Source: Tigheibacillus jepli | GTDB lineage: Bacteria > Bacillota > Bacilli > Bacillales > Amphibacillaceae | Assembly: GCF_030732005.1 (NCBI RefSeq) | Contig: NZ_JAROCA010000103.1 | Coordinates: forward strand, 1 to 5,665 | DNA length: 5,665 nt | Direction of reading: 5' to 3' | Shown: positions 5,533 to 5,665 of the stretch, piece after piece | Numbering within the stretch: the first letter of the stretch is position 1 | Layout of the letters: each line of letters opens with the position of its first letter | The notes under the pieces: generated by a model | The model's database searches: none | The model's input: the letters and a program-made list of their open reading frames with translations, nothing else | What the model was told of the DNA's origin: nothing | Position numbers and translations under genes: made by a program

Positions 5533-5565
5533 ATTATCGTAGCCGATGACAGCTAAAACTGTCAA
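5533..5565 (-). promoter_or_regulatory. candidate sigma-A promoter of the hydrolase gene
   Basis: On the minus strand a perfect TTGACA -35 (5565-5560) is followed after 18 nt by TACGAT (5541-5536, 4 of 6 matches); GATAAT (5538-5533) is a better hexamer but lies 21 nt away. Transcription would begin about 30 nt before the start codon. Confidence 0.55.
5547..5564. promoter_or_regulatory. palindromic operator over the hydrolase -35 box
   Basis: TGACAG (5547-5552) and CTGTCA (5559-5564) are perfect inverted 6-bp half-sites separated by 6 nt. One half overlaps the -35 hexamer and the other lies in the promoter spacer, the usual place for a repressor dimer to block RNA polymerase. The regulator is not encoded in the window and I cannot assign its family. 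Confidence 0.5.
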
Positions 5566-5590
5566 AAATGAATGGCCACAAAAATCTTTT

Positions 5591-5665
5591 AGAGGTAATT
5601 GCGATGTCTCAAACTTCAAGCAGGACATAGGATTGAGGATTACGCAAAATTAATTTTCCCCCAAA
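5591..5665. repeat. right arm of 75-bp perfect terminal inverted repeat
   Basis: It is the exact reverse complement of 2-76, ending at the last base of the window, so the true repeat probably continues outward. It begins only about 25 bp upstream of the hydrolase -35 box, so the flanking element lies just behind that promoter. The two inner flanks differ and show no shared short duplication. Confidence 0.9.

Noticed and set aside
5188..5556. 122-codon plus-strand frame opposite the hydrolase gene
   Set aside because: Antisense shadow of a clearly conserved enzyme, overlapping its promoter, without a ribosome binding site.
1..5665. Linear plasmid or virus with terminal inverted repeats
   Set aside because: Contents are ordinary chromosomal genes with no replication, terminal-protein or structural gene; flanking repeat copies explain the ends more simply.

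Overview
The window looks like chromosomal DNA from a low-GC, endospore-forming Gram-positive of the Bacillaceae. Evidence: strong AGGAGG-type ribosome binding sites, a TTG start, three small GerPA/GerPF-type spore germination proteins, and an amino-acid ABC transporter closely resembling Bacillus TcyABC. Genus is not decided by the sequence; a Virgibacillus/Oceanobacillus-like relative is a guess.

Layout. (1) 2-76 and 5591-5665 are a perfect 75-bp inverted repeat at the two extreme ends, best read as the same end of an unidentified multicopy element in opposite orientations. (2) 77-366 has no convincing gene but holds a weak sigma-K-like promoter and a terminator-like hairpin. (3) 367-1162, plus strand: three tandem, tightly spaced paralogues of the GerPA/GerPF family, each with its own ribosome binding site. 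(4) 1163-1590: no gene; a degenerate 51-54-bp tandem repeat, then an intrinsic terminator. (5) 1625-3905, minus strand: the tcyA-tcyB-tcyC operon for L-cystine uptake (lipoprotein, permease, ATPase). (6) 4019-4218: about 200 nt of nested, mostly complementary arms, a folded dispersed-repeat or RNA-like element just upstream of tcyA. (7) 4460-4763: six tandem copies of an exactly 52-bp unit; most units fold into a hairpin with AAAAGG/CCTTTT ends. (8) 4870-5499, minus strand: a 209-residue FAHD1/YcgM-type fumarylacetoacetate hydrolase family enzyme with a promoter and a palindrome over its -35 box.

Functionally there are three unrelated units: a spore (probably coat-associated) cluster, a cystine importer, and a small acylpyruvase/oxaloacetate decarboxylase-like enzyme. 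The most unusual content is non-coding: two unrelated tandem arrays with similar period, one nested-stem element and the terminal inverted repeat, all in about 5.7 kb. I do not see a defence system, toxin-antitoxin, CRISPR array, phage gene, tRNA or rRNA.
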